Source: a bacterium
GTDB lineage: Bacteria; Auribacterota; Auribacteria; Auribacterales; Auribacteraceae
Assembly: GCA_018435605.1 (NCBI GenBank)
Contig: JAHDNF010000006.1
Span: 62,001 to 126,000 of the forward strand
Direction of reading: 5' to 3'
DNA: 64,000 bases
Shown piece after piece: positions 18,832 through 27,495 of this stretch. The notes under the pieces are model-generated. The model was not told where the DNA came from and made no database searches. It saw only the letters and a program-made list of their open reading frames with translations. Within the stretch, counting starts at the first letter, position 1, and each line of letters begins with the position of its first letter. The position numbers were made by a program, and so were the translations under genes.

Positions 18832-18862
18832 ATACTAGCATATAGTCAGAAGAGCGTGTCAA
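18832..18862 (-). promoter_or_regulatory. Putative nrdJ promoter
   Basis: On the - strand, TTGACA (complement of 18857-18862) is followed after 19 bp by TAGTAT (complement of 18832-18837), with TG one base before the -10 as in extended -10 promoters. The long spacer lowers confidence. The start codon is 60 bp further on, and the first NrdR box lies 6 bp upstream of the -35. Confidence 0.45.
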
Positions 18863-18868
18863 TAAAAA

Positions 18869-18884
18869 ACACAACATTATGTGA
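18869..18884 (-). promoter_or_regulatory. NrdR box, promoter-proximal
   Basis: ACACAACATTATGTGA matches most positions of the NrdR consensus aCaCwAtATaTwGtgt. It starts exactly 32 bp from the second box, i.e. three helical turns, the usual tandem arrangement for the NrdR repressor of ribonucleotide reductase genes. Confidence 0.75.
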
Positions 18885-18900
18885 AAAAATAAAAAATAAT

Positions 18901-18916
18901 GCACAATATATTGTGT
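18901..18916 (-). promoter_or_regulatory. NrdR box, promoter-distal
   Basis: GCACAATATATTGTGT contains the perfect palindrome CACAATATATTGTG and fits the NrdR consensus at nearly every position. Together with the box at 18869-18884 it forms a tandem operator upstream of nrdJ. Confidence 0.85.
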
Positions 18917-19050
18917 TTTGTAAAAAATAGTGTTTATAGGTGTATTTATTGAAAAATGATTATGATCGCCCTTTTTTGTTGAAAAATTGTCGAGAGTGGC
19001 TACAATCATCATAGCAGAAAAATCAAGGTAACTAAAATAAGGAGAAATAT

Positions 19051-20124
19051 GTGAAAGTCGGATTGATAGGATTGCCCCAGAGTGGAAAAACCACTATTTT
19101 TAATGCATTGACACGTCAGAATGTCGCAGTGGAAGGATATGCCCGTGAGAAACTGGAGTCGCATCTGGGAGTTGTCAAAGTGCCTGACCCCCGTTTGGAT
19201 CACCTAGCTCAAGCATATCAGCCCAAAAAACTTACCCATGCAGAGATGGTGTTTACCGATATAGGTTGTATAAAGCGTGACGACGGGCACAGCGAGTTCG
19301 ATATGTCTGCTCTGCGTGGTCTGGACGTTCTTGCTGTGGTTATACGCGCGTTTGATTCGGATACAGTACTGCATCCATTAGGCGATGTTGACCCGCAAAA
19401 TGATGTGGTGTATTTGCAAAGCGAATTTATTCTTGAAGATTTGTCACTGGTTGAAAAACGGCTGGAAAGGATCGAAAAGGAATTGAAGAAAAACAAGAAG
19501 GATAACCAGCTGGAATTTGAGTATCTGCAAAAATTCAAAGAGCATCTTGAAGAGGAAAAACCGCTTCGTACATTTACTATGGATTCGGAAGGCGAAAAGA
19601 TTTTCAGGGGTTTTCAATTCCTCACTCTCAAACCGGTATTGTATATTTTCAATACCGGAGAAAGCGATAGCTCAACGGCTTCGCTTGCCGGCGCGCAGGA
19701 TTTGCTTGCTGAAAAAGGGGATATGTCCATAACCTTGTGCGGGAATCTTGAAATGGAAGTATCGCAGTTGGATGAGCAGGACAGGCTGGCGTTCTTGGCC
19801 GAACTTGGCATTGCGGAGCCGGCGTTGAATCTGTTTATCCGAACGGCGTTTTCCCTGTTAAGCATGATTGTTTTTTTTACTGTTGGAAAGGACGAGGTGC
19901 GGGCGTGGGAAATACAGGCAGGTATTACCGCCAAAGAAGCGGCTGGCAGGATTCATTCGGACATATCGCGCGGGTTTATCCGTGCAGAGGTTCTTTCCTA
20001 TGACGCTTTTGTTTCATGTAACGACAGTTATACGGTTGCCCGCTCCAAAGGGCTGGTACGTCTTGAAGGAAAAGAGTACAAAGTCGCAGACGGGGATATG
20101 ATTGAATACCGGTTTAATGTGTAG
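19051..20124 (+). CDS. Divergent YchF-like P-loop GTPase/ATPase
   Basis: 357 residues, GTG start after AAGGAG. P-loop GLPQSGKTT at 7-15, G3-like FTDIGCI, G4-like FNTGES (an N-x-x-E of the YchF type, not NKxD), and a C-terminal TGS-like domain ending RLEGKEYKVADGDMIEYRFNV. Compared with the canonical YchF at 23287-24381 it lacks the Switch II sequence GLVRNAHAGEGLGN and the YPFCTIEPN segment. A charged helical insert (EKELKKNKKDNQLEFEYLQK) fits the YchF coiled-coil domain. Probably a paralogue with a different partner; ribosome-linked function is inferred from the family. Confidence 0.85.
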   Translation: MKVGLIGLPQSGKTTIFNALTRQNVAVEGYAREKLESHLGVVKVPDPRLDHLAQAYQPKKLTHAEMVFTDIGCIKRDDGHSEFDMSALRGLDVLAVVIRAFDSDTVLHPLGDVDPQNDVVYLQSEFILEDLSLVEKRLERIEKELKKNKKDNQLEFEYLQKFKEHLEEEKPLRTFTMDSEGEKIFRGFQFLTLKPVLYIFNTGESDSSTASLAGAQDLLAEKGDMSITLCGNLEMEVSQLDEQDRLAFLAELGIAEPALNLFIRTAFSLLSMIVFFTVGKDEVRAWEIQAGITAKEAAGRIHSDISRGFIRAEVLSYDAFVSCNDSYTVARSKGLVRLEGKEYKVADGDMIEYRFNV

Positions 20125-20157
20125 AAAATAGTGATTTTTACGTGTTAAGCATGCTTT

Positions 20158-20186
20158 TTGCTTAAAGTGTCGGGGATACATATTAA
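20158..20186 (+). promoter_or_regulatory. Putative sigma-70-type promoter
   Basis: TTGCTT (20158-20163), 17-bp spacer, TATTAA (20181-20186), about 30 bp before the PilZ gene. Moderate match. Confidence 0.35.
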
Positions 20187-20217
20187 TAAAGATAATGTTT
20201 ACCCGAGGAGTAAAATA

Positions 20218-20661
20218 ATGTTGTTGAACGATAAAACCGGATTTTCGCACGAAATCGGCAATTCAGGATATGAAAGACGTGAAAATCCGCGGTATAATAC
20301 TTCGTTTCTCAAAAGAAACTTAATTGAGTTGCGTGACAATAGTGAAATAATTTATGACGGACTGGTATCTATTCTCAACATATCCCGTGACGGAATGTGT
20401 GTAAAAATAACATTGCCTGACGCAAGCAAAGCGGATAGTTATCGCTCCGGAAAGAATATAAAAATCCTCATCGATATGCCTTTCATAGGAAAAATTATCA
20501 CCTGTTGCGGTACAATAGCGTGGGTCAGCCCTGATTTCAAGCCAGCGGATTATAGGATGGGGTTGCAGTTTCACAATGAGGAGTTTTCATCAAGCGCGCT
20601 TCTTGACCTGTTCGATGAAGAAAAAAAGGCGCAGAGAAAATTGTTCGAGCGTTTGATCTGA
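20218..20661 (+). CDS. PilZ domain protein
   Basis: 147 residues from ATG 20218 (GAGGAG seven bases before); the longer frame from TTG 20158 starts inside the probable promoter. The PilZ motif begins with YERRENPRYN (RxxxR-type c-di-GMP contact) and continues with LVSILNISRDGMCVKI, which stands for the second D/N-x-S-x-x-G motif. The rest is a beta barrel ending in a charged helix. It is probably a stand-alone c-di-GMP receptor; with a flagellar locus nearby, motility control is a reasonable guess. Confidence 0.8.
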   Translation: MLLNDKTGFSHEIGNSGYERRENPRYNTSFLKRNLIELRDNSEIIYDGLVSILNISRDGMCVKITLPDASKADSYRSGKNIKILIDMPFIGKIITCCGTIAWVSPDFKPADYRMGLQFHNEEFSSSALLDLFDEEKKAQRKLFERLI

Positions 20662-20695
20662 TCTGTGAAAATTTGTGAGATTGCAGGATTGATCC

Positions 20696-20725
20696 TTGCC
20701 TGAATGTTTTTATATCTAATATAAA
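20696..20725 (+). promoter_or_regulatory. Putative sigma-70-type promoter
   Basis: TTGCCT (20696-20701), 18-bp spacer, TATAAA (20720-20725), 50 bp before the LOG gene at 20775. Confidence 0.35.
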
Positions 20726-20774
20726 TGAGTGTTGTCTGTATGAACCAAATAAATAGAGCGGGAAGGAGTATGTT

Positions 20775-21434
20775 ATGCGGCAGAGCAACAGCATAGATAA
20801 CGATTTATGGCGTATTTTTAGAATAATGTCCGAATTTGTCGATGGTTTTCAGCTGTTTACCGATTTGGGTCCTGCCGTGTCTATATTCGGGTCAGCTGTT
20901 ACTCCTACTGATGACCCGTATTATGTGAAAGCGCAGGAAACGGCATCGTTGCTGGTAAAAAGCGGGTTTGCGGTTATTACCGGCGGCGGTCCGGGTATTA
21001 TGGAAGCGGCTAATAAAGGAGCAAAGGAAGCTGGCGGTGAGTCGATCGGGTTGAACATTTTTCTTCCTCGCGAGCAAAAACCGAATCCGTTTGCTACGAC
21101 AATGGTGCATTTTCGTTATTTCTTTTGCAGGAAGGTGATGTTCGTGAAAAACGCAAAAGCGTTTATCATTTTTCCCGGAGGATACGGGACTATGGACGAG
21201 TTTTTCGAAGCCCTTACCCTCATCCAAACCAAGCGTATAGATCAATTTCCGGTGGTTCTTGTGGGTAAAAAATTCTGGTCGGGATTGATAGACTGGATGT
21301 ATACTGTTTTGTTAAAAGAAAATAAAATAGTCGATAAGGATGTGGATTTGTTTACTCTGGTTGAGGAGCCGGAGGAAGCGGTAAAAATCGTTAATGATTT
21401 CTATTCAGATTTTATACGTGAGAATGGAGCTTGA
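20775..21434 (+). CDS. LOG family protein (cytokinin riboside 5'-monophosphate phosphoribohydrolase-like)
   Basis: 219 residues with GGAAGGAG before the ATG. The Rossmann-like LOG fold shows SIFGSAVTP, VITGGGPGIMEAANKGAKEA and the signature FPGGYGTMDEFFEALT (PGGxGTxxE). Characterised members hydrolyse AMP-type nucleotide 5'-monophosphates to base and ribose 5-phosphate. Bacterial members were long annotated as lysine decarboxylases, which is wrong for most. The last codons overlap the next gene's TTG start. Confidence 0.9.
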   Translation: MRQSNSIDNDLWRIFRIMSEFVDGFQLFTDLGPAVSIFGSAVTPTDDPYYVKAQETASLLVKSGFAVITGGGPGIMEAANKGAKEAGGESIGLNIFLPREQKPNPFATTMVHFRYFFCRKVMFVKNAKAFIIFPGGYGTMDEFFEALTLIQTKRIDQFPVVLVGKKFWSGLIDWMYTVLLKENKIVDKDVDLFTLVEEPEEAVKIVNDFYSDFIRENGA

Positions 21435-23281
21435 AATTGAGATTATCATATTATAAAAATTTTTTATGGAAATGGATTGCGGCTACTGCGATAACTGTTT
21501 TTTGCGTTTGTGTTTCGGTTACATGCGCCGAAGAGCCGGAACATCTTCTGGAAAAATATAAAAGACTGTATCCTGACAGATTGCCTATGGTGTTAGGCAT
21601 CCCAGGGTTTCGTGTGCCGGGTGTAACAATAGCTCAGGAAAAGCATTTTGGCGATCTTAGAGAACTGCTGGCTGAACACGATATACCTTATTACTGCATG
21701 GCTTATGATACGGATGAGTATCCCCTGCCTCCGGTAGCCGACCTGTCGTCGGAACACTATTCCATTGCTTCGACTAGGGTAATCCCTTCGATCGTTCGCG
21801 CTATTAAACTTGAGCGAGACCGGCGTATAAAAAATAATCTGCCGCCGGTGGAAGACGTTATTATGGTTATGTACAGTCAGGGTACGGTCGTATCGTATGG
21901 TTTTGTTCAACGGCTTCATTACTTCAGGCGTACTTACAATGAATATAGAGAAACGTTTGGCGCGGAGCATTTTGCTATATTAAGCGACCCTGTGTTTTTG
22001 GCGTTCATAGAGTCGGTGGATATGTTCAACCTCATAAATAGTATCCGTGTACAGCGGGAACGGGATTTTTTGCGCGATCTGGATATGCAGTTGTTTTACG
22101 AGCGTTCCAAAGAAAGAATGAATGAAAAGTATCAGGAGTTGCTCAAGTATCTGCTTGATCCCGGCTCTCTTTTTCCACATGTGGAAAAATTCGATCCTCC
22201 CGAAACTAACAAGTATCCCAAGAGATACGTAATAATCAATGAATACGCTAAAAGATGCAAAGACGACCCGGACGAACATGCAAAAATTATGCAGTACATG
22301 CAGGATTACTCATTGCTAAATAGCGTTCGTGAGTTGAATTTTATGTATTTTTCAGCTTCGGGATCGATTTTCGGCTCGCCGCATGCCAATTCCGGATACG
22401 AATTTTTGAAGAAGTTCCCTGTAGGCCAGTTTGTGGTAAAAGGTGTCCCTCAGATCAAAGATACTCGACTTGGCAGTTTTCATCATACTAGAAAAATAGC
22501 GAATCTTGTGCGTGAAAGTAAATCGCCTCATTACCCGATTACAAGTAAAAATACGTTGTTTATTGTCGGCGCTAATGGCGAACGTGGCGATGGGTTGGTC
22601 GATCAGCCTAGCGCCCATATAAGCGGACATGGATATGTGAATATTGATGTGTTGCAAAACATGCGATCGGATGATAACTCGTTTTCGCCCGATGAAAAAA
22701 TAAAAGTTAAGATGGAAGTTTTGCCGAATATTACCACAATACCGCTTAAGGTGCATCACTTTCCAGTTAAAACCTTATGGGGTCTTGGTCCCACACTGCC
22801 CGGTTCGGCTTACATGACAAAAGGGCATCCGGTTCTGGATTATTTGTATCCGTTTATTTACAAGGATTTTGAGCGAATAGAGCGTTTGAGCGGTGAGAAT
22901 GATATTTTTCTTAGACAGTTTATGTTTGAGTTTACGTTTCGCCATATTACGGGCGATGCGGTTACCGACGAGCAAATTGCGGAACGCCGCAGGATGCTGT
23001 TTATCGACGGATTGGTCGCGCAGTTTATAAAAGACCTTAATGTGCAGATAATAAAAAAGCATCCCGATATAGATATGCAGGGGAAATATTTTAATGCCGA
23101 AAACCTCACCTATGTTTTGATAGGCAGTTACGAAGATTCAATCTTCCGCAAAGGCAAACCTGAAGTCCGTGATATGGAGTTTAGGATTCGAGCAAGGGGA
23201 TTCGAGCCTATACGCCTGACAGTACCTGCAAGGCCTGGCAAAATAACATTTGTCAATATAAATCTCAGGAAGGAACCTTAA
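21431..23281 (+). CDS. Large secreted protein, possible alpha/beta hydrolase
   Basis: 616 residues. The TTG start overlaps the LOG stop, and GGAG lies just upstream. A signal peptide covers about 1-33 (WIAATAITVFCVCVSVTCAEE). LPMVLGIPGFRVPG resembles the first strand and oxyanion region of lipase-like hydrolases, and VIMVMYSQGTVVSYGF resembles a nucleophile elbow, with Met where the first Gly of GxSxG normally is. GERGDGLVDQPSAHI could supply the acid and HVHHFPVKT-like VHHFP (about 438) a His. The last 100 residues are a separate beta-rich region. The hydrolase call is tentative; I do not recognise a named family. Confidence 0.5.
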   Translation: MKLRLSYYKNFLWKWIAATAITVFCVCVSVTCAEEPEHLLEKYKRLYPDRLPMVLGIPGFRVPGVTIAQEKHFGDLRELLAEHDIPYYCMAYDTDEYPLPPVADLSSEHYSIASTRVIPSIVRAIKLERDRRIKNNLPPVEDVIMVMYSQGTVVSYGFVQRLHYFRRTYNEYRETFGAEHFAILSDPVFLAFIESVDMFNLINSIRVQRERDFLRDLDMQLFYERSKERMNEKYQELLKYLLDPGSLFPHVEKFDPPETNKYPKRYVIINEYAKRCKDDPDEHAKIMQYMQDYSLLNSVRELNFMYFSASGSIFGSPHANSGYEFLKKFPVGQFVVKGVPQIKDTRLGSFHHTRKIANLVRESKSPHYPITSKNTLFIVGANGERGDGLVDQPSAHISGHGYVNIDVLQNMRSDDNSFSPDEKIKVKMEVLPNITTIPLKVHHFPVKTLWGLGPTLPGSAYMTKGHPVLDYLYPFIYKDFERIERLSGENDIFLRQFMFEFTFRHITGDAVTDEQIAERRRMLFIDGLVAQFIKDLNVQIIKKHPDIDMQGKYFNAENLTYVLIGSYEDSIFRKGKPEVRDMEFRIRARGFEPIRLTVPARPGKITFVNINLRKEP

Positions 23282-23286
23282 CTGCG

Positions 23287-24381
23287 ATGACTCTAAAGTG
23301 CGGTATCATCGGTTTACCGAATACGGGCAAATCGACTTTGTTTAACGCGCTGACTGCTTCCTCGGCGGAAGCCAGTAACTATCCGTTTTGTACAATTGAG
23401 CCGAACGTGGGTATGGTATCGATACCGGACGGCCGGTTATCTCAAATAGCGAATATAATACATACGAAAAAAATCGTACCGGCTTCTATCGAGTTCGTAG
23501 ACATTGCCGGGCTGGTACGAAATGCCCATGCGGGAGAAGGTTTGGGAAATCAGTTTCTGGCTAATATTCTCGAAATGGATACGCTTGCTCATGTTGTGCG
23601 CTGTTTCGATGAATCGGATGTGGTACACGTTGAAGGCGAAATAGATCCGGTGCGGGATATAGAGATTGTAGAGACGGAAATACTGCTCAAAGATATGGAG
23701 CTACTCGAACGGCGTATAACCCGTGTGAGAAAAACAGCCAAATCCGGCGATGCCTTGGCGCGTAAAGACGTGGCCGTATCGGAATCGCTTCTGGATCACC
23801 TCAATAACGGACGCCAGATTCGGTTTGTCGAACTGGATACTGCTCAACAGGCAGTTGTTGACGATATGAAACTCCTTTCCGCTAAGCCGGTTATCTATGT
23901 ACTGAATGTGGGTGAAGATCACTTCGCGATCCCTTCAGATTATGAACTTAAGGCAATTGATTTCGCGAAAAAACGAGGTTCGTCTTTTGTGAGAATAAGT
24001 ACCAAAATAGAAGCCGAACTGATTGGGCTAACCCCCGAAGACCGGCAGATGTTCATGAAGGAGATGGAGTTGACTGAAACAGCGTTGCCCGCGCTTATAC
24101 ACGAAGTCTATAAAACACTTCATATAGTTAATTTTTTTACCGCCAACGAAAACGAACTTCATGCATGGCATGTTCCTCAAGGCACTAAGGCTCCGCAGGC
24201 CGCGGGCAAAATTCATACTGATTTCGAGCGGGGGTTCATTCGTGCTGAGGTCATATCTTTCGAAGATTATATAACCTTCAATGGCGAACACGGAGCCAAA
24301 GAACACGGCGTTATGAGGTTGGAAGGCAAAGAATATGCCGTCAGGGAAGGCGATATTATTTTTTTTCGATTCAATGTATAA
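23287..24381 (+). CDS. ychF: Redox-regulated ATPase YchF
   Basis: 364 residues, standard length. GLPNTGKSTLFNALT is the P-loop, SNYPFCTIEPNVG the switch I region, VDIAGLVRNAHAGEGLGN the G3/switch II, LNVGED the altered G4 (N-x-x-E) that gives YchF its ATP preference, and the TGS domain ends with RLEGKEYAVREGDIIFFRFNV. YchF associates with the ribosome and affects oxidative-stress survival and start-codon selection. This is the canonical copy; a divergent paralogue lies 3 kb upstream. Confidence 0.95.
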   Translation: MTLKCGIIGLPNTGKSTLFNALTASSAEASNYPFCTIEPNVGMVSIPDGRLSQIANIIHTKKIVPASIEFVDIAGLVRNAHAGEGLGNQFLANILEMDTLAHVVRCFDESDVVHVEGEIDPVRDIEIVETEILLKDMELLERRITRVRKTAKSGDALARKDVAVSESLLDHLNNGRQIRFVELDTAQQAVVDDMKLLSAKPVIYVLNVGEDHFAIPSDYELKAIDFAKKRGSSFVRISTKIEAELIGLTPEDRQMFMKEMELTETALPALIHEVYKTLHIVNFFTANENELHAWHVPQGTKAPQAAGKIHTDFERGFIRAEVISFEDYITFNGEHGAKEHGVMRLEGKEYAVREGDIIFFRFNV

Positions 24382-24426
24382 GATGCCTTAAATTTATTTA
24401 TAGGTCAGGTAAAAGGAGGAAATGCC

Positions 24427-25020
24427 ATGTTTCGTACGTTTTTGATTGTGTCTATTATGATAATGCTTTTATGTGACTGCATACCCGTAAGCTCTCAGGA
24501 CAAAGGGTCGGTTTTGCCGGATGAACAGGGTATGTATACAGCAAGCATAATAGCCGAGTTGTCTAAGACAAGGAAAGATCTTGAAAACATGAGAACTCGT
24601 TTGGACAGGGAAGACCAGAAAATTTTTAAAGGTTACAATGCGCAATTGATTAAAATTAGTGAAGACCATATCAAGGTTAATGAAAAATTGCTCAAAGCTG
24701 TTCGTAAAGGCGAAATTGAGGATATGGAAAAACTGGAGCGCCAGAGGAAGCATGTTGTGCATACCAAAAACGTGGCTGAACTCAATAGAGAAATGGCGGT
24801 AACCGTCTTTGACTACGAAAGGCGCGCGCAGGCATTTCCGGATGATTATAGATTAAAGACCGCCATATCGAACCTGAAAAGTGCATACCGCGATATTGTT
24901 GACGCGCAGATAATGCTATATGAGGCTGAAACACGGGTTCGGGATGTCTATGGGAAAAAGCACAAAGCTGTCGATTTGCTCGAAATGTATATCGCCGATT
25001 CTGCGGATGCAAAGAAGTAA
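24427..25020 (+). CDS. Secreted helical protein of unknown function
   Basis: 197 residues with AAAGGAGG before the ATG. The first 22 residues are a signal peptide (FLIVSIMIMLLCDCIPVSS); the two Cys do not form a convincing lipobox. The rest is almost wholly alpha-helical and highly charged (MRTRLDREDQKIFKGYNAQL onward), consistent with a coiled coil in the periplasm. I do not recognise a family. It is the last gene before the AT-rich restriction-like gene. Confidence 0.6.
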   Translation: MFRTFLIVSIMIMLLCDCIPVSSQDKGSVLPDEQGMYTASIIAELSKTRKDLENMRTRLDREDQKIFKGYNAQLIKISEDHIKVNEKLLKAVRKGEIEDMEKLERQRKHVVHTKNVAELNREMAVTVFDYERRAQAFPDDYRLKTAISNLKSAYRDIVDAQIMLYEAETRVRDVYGKKHKAVDLLEMYIADSADAKK

Positions 25021-25046
25021 GCGTCTGTTTCTTTATAAAAATACCC

Positions 25047-25055
25047 GAATGAATA
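25047..25055. repeat. 9-bp direct repeat, left copy
   Basis: GAATGAATA here and again at 27242-27250 bracket the restriction-like gene (25071-27158). It could be a target duplication from insertion, but in AT-rich DNA a chance match of this length is possible. Confidence 0.35.
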
Positions 25056-25070
25056 TTTAGGTGAAAAACT

Positions 25071-27158
25071 CTACAAATTACTATTCATTATTCGTTTTGC
25101 TTCCTTCACGTTAATTCGAGCATTATGGCCGTGTTTTTTTAATAAAGCCAGTAAATTATTTCCGTTAAGCAGTGTGATAGGTTTGCCTTTTGCAAATTCA
25201 TAAGAGTCTTTTCCGTAATTGGATGTTGTAACTAATATACCTTTTGTTGCACCCTCATTTACAACAGTTCCATATAAATCTCTAACCGCATTTACACCTA
25301 CAATGTTGGTATATCTTTTAGCTTGTATAACAATCTTTCCCCCTCGAATTGGGTCTGGATCGAATGCTATTGCGTCAACACCCCCATCACGGCTGGTTTG
25401 AGTAACTTTTACTTCGCCTCCGTTGGCGGCAAACTCCTTTTCAAAAAGTTCGCGTACAAGATGTTCAAAATCCTCCCAATGCATTGCCGCAAGATTGATA
25501 GATTCGTCAAGATTATCTACAACATATTTACCGTTTACAAAACGCTTATCTGTTCTATCAATTTTCATAATTGGTGGTATTGGCGTTAAATCTATGAGAT
25601 TAGCGGCAGCAATACCTTTCAAATGTTTAAAAGTAGCTTTTGGATCTACGTTAGCTAAATTGAAACACGAAAACTCTTCTTTTTTAGCAACAACAGACAA
25701 TATTACTTTAGTTTCTACAACTCCTGTTGCTGGATTTGTATTTGTTACTAATCCATTAAAAGCTATTGCATCTAAGGCGTTTATTACATCGGTTTTAAAA
25801 AGCTCATAAATAGTACGAAGACAAACTTGATAAATAACACTTTCAAATAATTGTTTTTGAGCAGATACTGTCATATGCTTTTCAACTATTTCATCGCGGG
25901 ATTTTATGTACTTATATGACTCAATGGTTGGCAGGTTACTGGGAGAGGGTAAATCGTATTCTATGACCATTATTTTACCTTCTTTCTGATACTCTATCAT
26001 CCATGCTAGTGGAAAAAAATCTGGATAATTAGAATTATTCAATACCAGATCACAATATTCTTCGATCGCGTTTATGTCGGCATTTTCATAACGTAATTTC
26101 AAATTTTCTATGGTATCGTTGAAGCATTGCTGTTCTTTCTCAAATTCATTTTTTTTATCTTTAAAAGTCTGAATAGTTTTATTAAATAAAGCTTCATGCT
26201 CTATATTTTTTTGATTAATTAATTCACAATCTTTTATCCATGTTTGATATCTTTTGTCTAACTCTAATTTTATTAATTTTTTAAAAAAGAACTTATAAAA
26301 AAAACCATAAGACATTTTTATTTTTTCTAAAGTAGGCTCTTCCGGTAATATTTTTTTTTCAAAATTTATCGGACAACCGTCCGAATTAAATATTATCAAT
26401 TCTCGTTGTTTCTCATCCTTAACTAATTCGCAAGGTTTTATTGTAAACGGAAATTGTCGTTTCATTTCATTCCAGTTAAGATAACTCTCAATACTGAGTG
26501 AATTATGCAAAATTTTATTAAGTTTATGTATTTCTTCTTGCGCTTGCCGATTCATTCCTTCAACGTAGTTTTCACGATTTTCCGAATATCGTTGTTCAAG
26601 AAAAAGTTGATATTTCATTGTCCAACTTATAATGACGTCTTGAATCTTATCTCCTAGAGTATTAAAGTCGCGTGATTTTAATGTCTTAGAAAGATGCATT
26701 TCATTGAAAATTATTCCTATGGAATATCCTGAAGGATATCCTCTAGTAGTATAAGTTCGATGCATATTAGAAATCTGCAGTCGTCCGTCGAGTAAATCAA
26801 TACCCTTCAAATCCGATAATCCTATTTTCATATTTGATAAATCAACTTTTCCATCTTCAAAAACAGGTACATCATAATCACGAATAAAATAATAATCTTT
26901 ATAAAGATTTTCAGCAAAACCTTCTGAATCTATCGGCTTCATATCAGAAGTCTTGGGATTGTAAAAATACGGTGTTATTTTGGTATTATCTGGTTTTTTA
27001 AATGTAAAGTATTTGTCGTCTATATTTAGAATGAGTTTGTATATACCTTTAATTATACAATGAGTAATAAAAAATCCTAAATATATTTTACAGAATGTCG
27101 TAAAATCATCTGCCATAAATATACTAGTAGCCAAATAAATTAAATGAAAATATATCAT
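25071..27158 (-). CDS. Mrr-family restriction endonuclease-like protein
   Basis: 695 residues. The C-terminal 130 residues are a restriction endonuclease-like Mrr domain: MHWEDFEHLVRELFEKEF, TQTSRDGGVDAIAFD (active-site Asp) and IVIQAKRY (Q-x-K), then GTVVNEGATKGILVTTSNYG. The N-terminus has hydrophobic segments (about 5-45), and the middle is a long charged helical region with no recognised domain. The codons are strikingly AT-rich compared with both neighbours, and no methylase lies nearby, so it may be a modification-dependent (type IV) nuclease or orphan defence gene gained by transfer. AAGGG precedes the start. Confidence 0.8.
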   Translation of the reverse strand: MIYFHLIYLATSIFMADDFTTFCKIYLGFFITHCIIKGIYKLILNIDDKYFTFKKPDNTKITPYFYNPKTSDMKPIDSEGFAENLYKDYYFIRDYDVPVFEDGKVDLSNMKIGLSDLKGIDLLDGRLQISNMHRTYTTRGYPSGYSIGIIFNEMHLSKTLKSRDFNTLGDKIQDVIISWTMKYQLFLEQRYSENRENYVEGMNRQAQEEIHKLNKILHNSLSIESYLNWNEMKRQFPFTIKPCELVKDEKQRELIIFNSDGCPINFEKKILPEEPTLEKIKMSYGFFYKFFFKKLIKLELDKRYQTWIKDCELINQKNIEHEALFNKTIQTFKDKKNEFEKEQQCFNDTIENLKLRYENADINAIEEYCDLVLNNSNYPDFFPLAWMIEYQKEGKIMVIEYDLPSPSNLPTIESYKYIKSRDEIVEKHMTVSAQKQLFESVIYQVCLRTIYELFKTDVINALDAIAFNGLVTNTNPATGVVETKVILSVVAKKEEFSCFNLANVDPKATFKHLKGIAAANLIDLTPIPPIMKIDRTDKRFVNGKYVVDNLDESINLAAMHWEDFEHLVRELFEKEFAANGGEVKVTQTSRDGGVDAIAFDPDPIRGGKIVIQAKRYTNIVGVNAVRDLYGTVVNEGATKGILVTTSNYGKDSYEFAKGKPITLLNGNNLLALLKKHGHNARINVKEAKRIMNSNL

Positions 27159-27495
27159 AATTTACCCTTTATAGAACTTTTTCCCATAAAGATTTTCTAA
27201 CGGTTTAATACAACAGCAATCAACAGGCACTTTTTATAGTTGAATGAATAAATTTTTTGCTTATATGATTATATCACATCATTGCACATATTGATATACT
27301 TATCAACCAATTTCTCCAAATCCCTAGCCAACTGTTTCTTCCTGTTGCTATTTGCATTGAAATATGATAATGTATTAAATCGAAAGCTGATTATTATTAA
27401 TGAATTTCAGGCCGAAATTCTATCGTTGCAACATACAAAAATGGGCAGTGATATTTTCTTGGTTTTTTAAAAGATGCGTTATCAGGGGAATTTTG
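27159..27495. other. AT-rich intergenic region upstream of the restriction-like gene
   Basis: 337 bp with no convincing gene. A short frame at 27282-27470 begins with TTG, has no ribosome site and gives a low-complexity product. The stretch shares the AT-rich character of the Mrr gene up to about 27380, after which composition returns to that of the chromosome, so the right edge of the acquired segment probably lies here. The repeat at 27242-27250 is inside it. Confidence 0.5.
27242..27250. repeat. 9-bp direct repeat, right copy
   Basis: GAATGAATA, second copy of the sequence at 25047-25055, 84 bp upstream of the restriction-like gene's start codon. Confidence 0.35.

Noticed and set aside
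18773-19012. An 80-residue N-terminal extension of NrdJ.
   Set aside because: It crosses the promoter and both NrdR boxes, and a GGAGG ribosome site precedes the ATG at 18772.
18773-19050. A cobalamin riboswitch upstream of nrdJ.
   Set aside because: The region is short and AT-rich with no B12-box-like sequence; NrdR boxes account for the visible structure.
20139-20167. TTAAGCA/TGCTTAA hairpin after the divergent YchF gene as a terminator.
   Set aside because: AT-rich stem with no following T run; the same bases overlap a plausible promoter.
27282-27470. A 62-codon frame on the + strand.
   Set aside because: TTG start without a ribosome site, low-complexity product, AT-rich region and overlap with the leader of the next gene.
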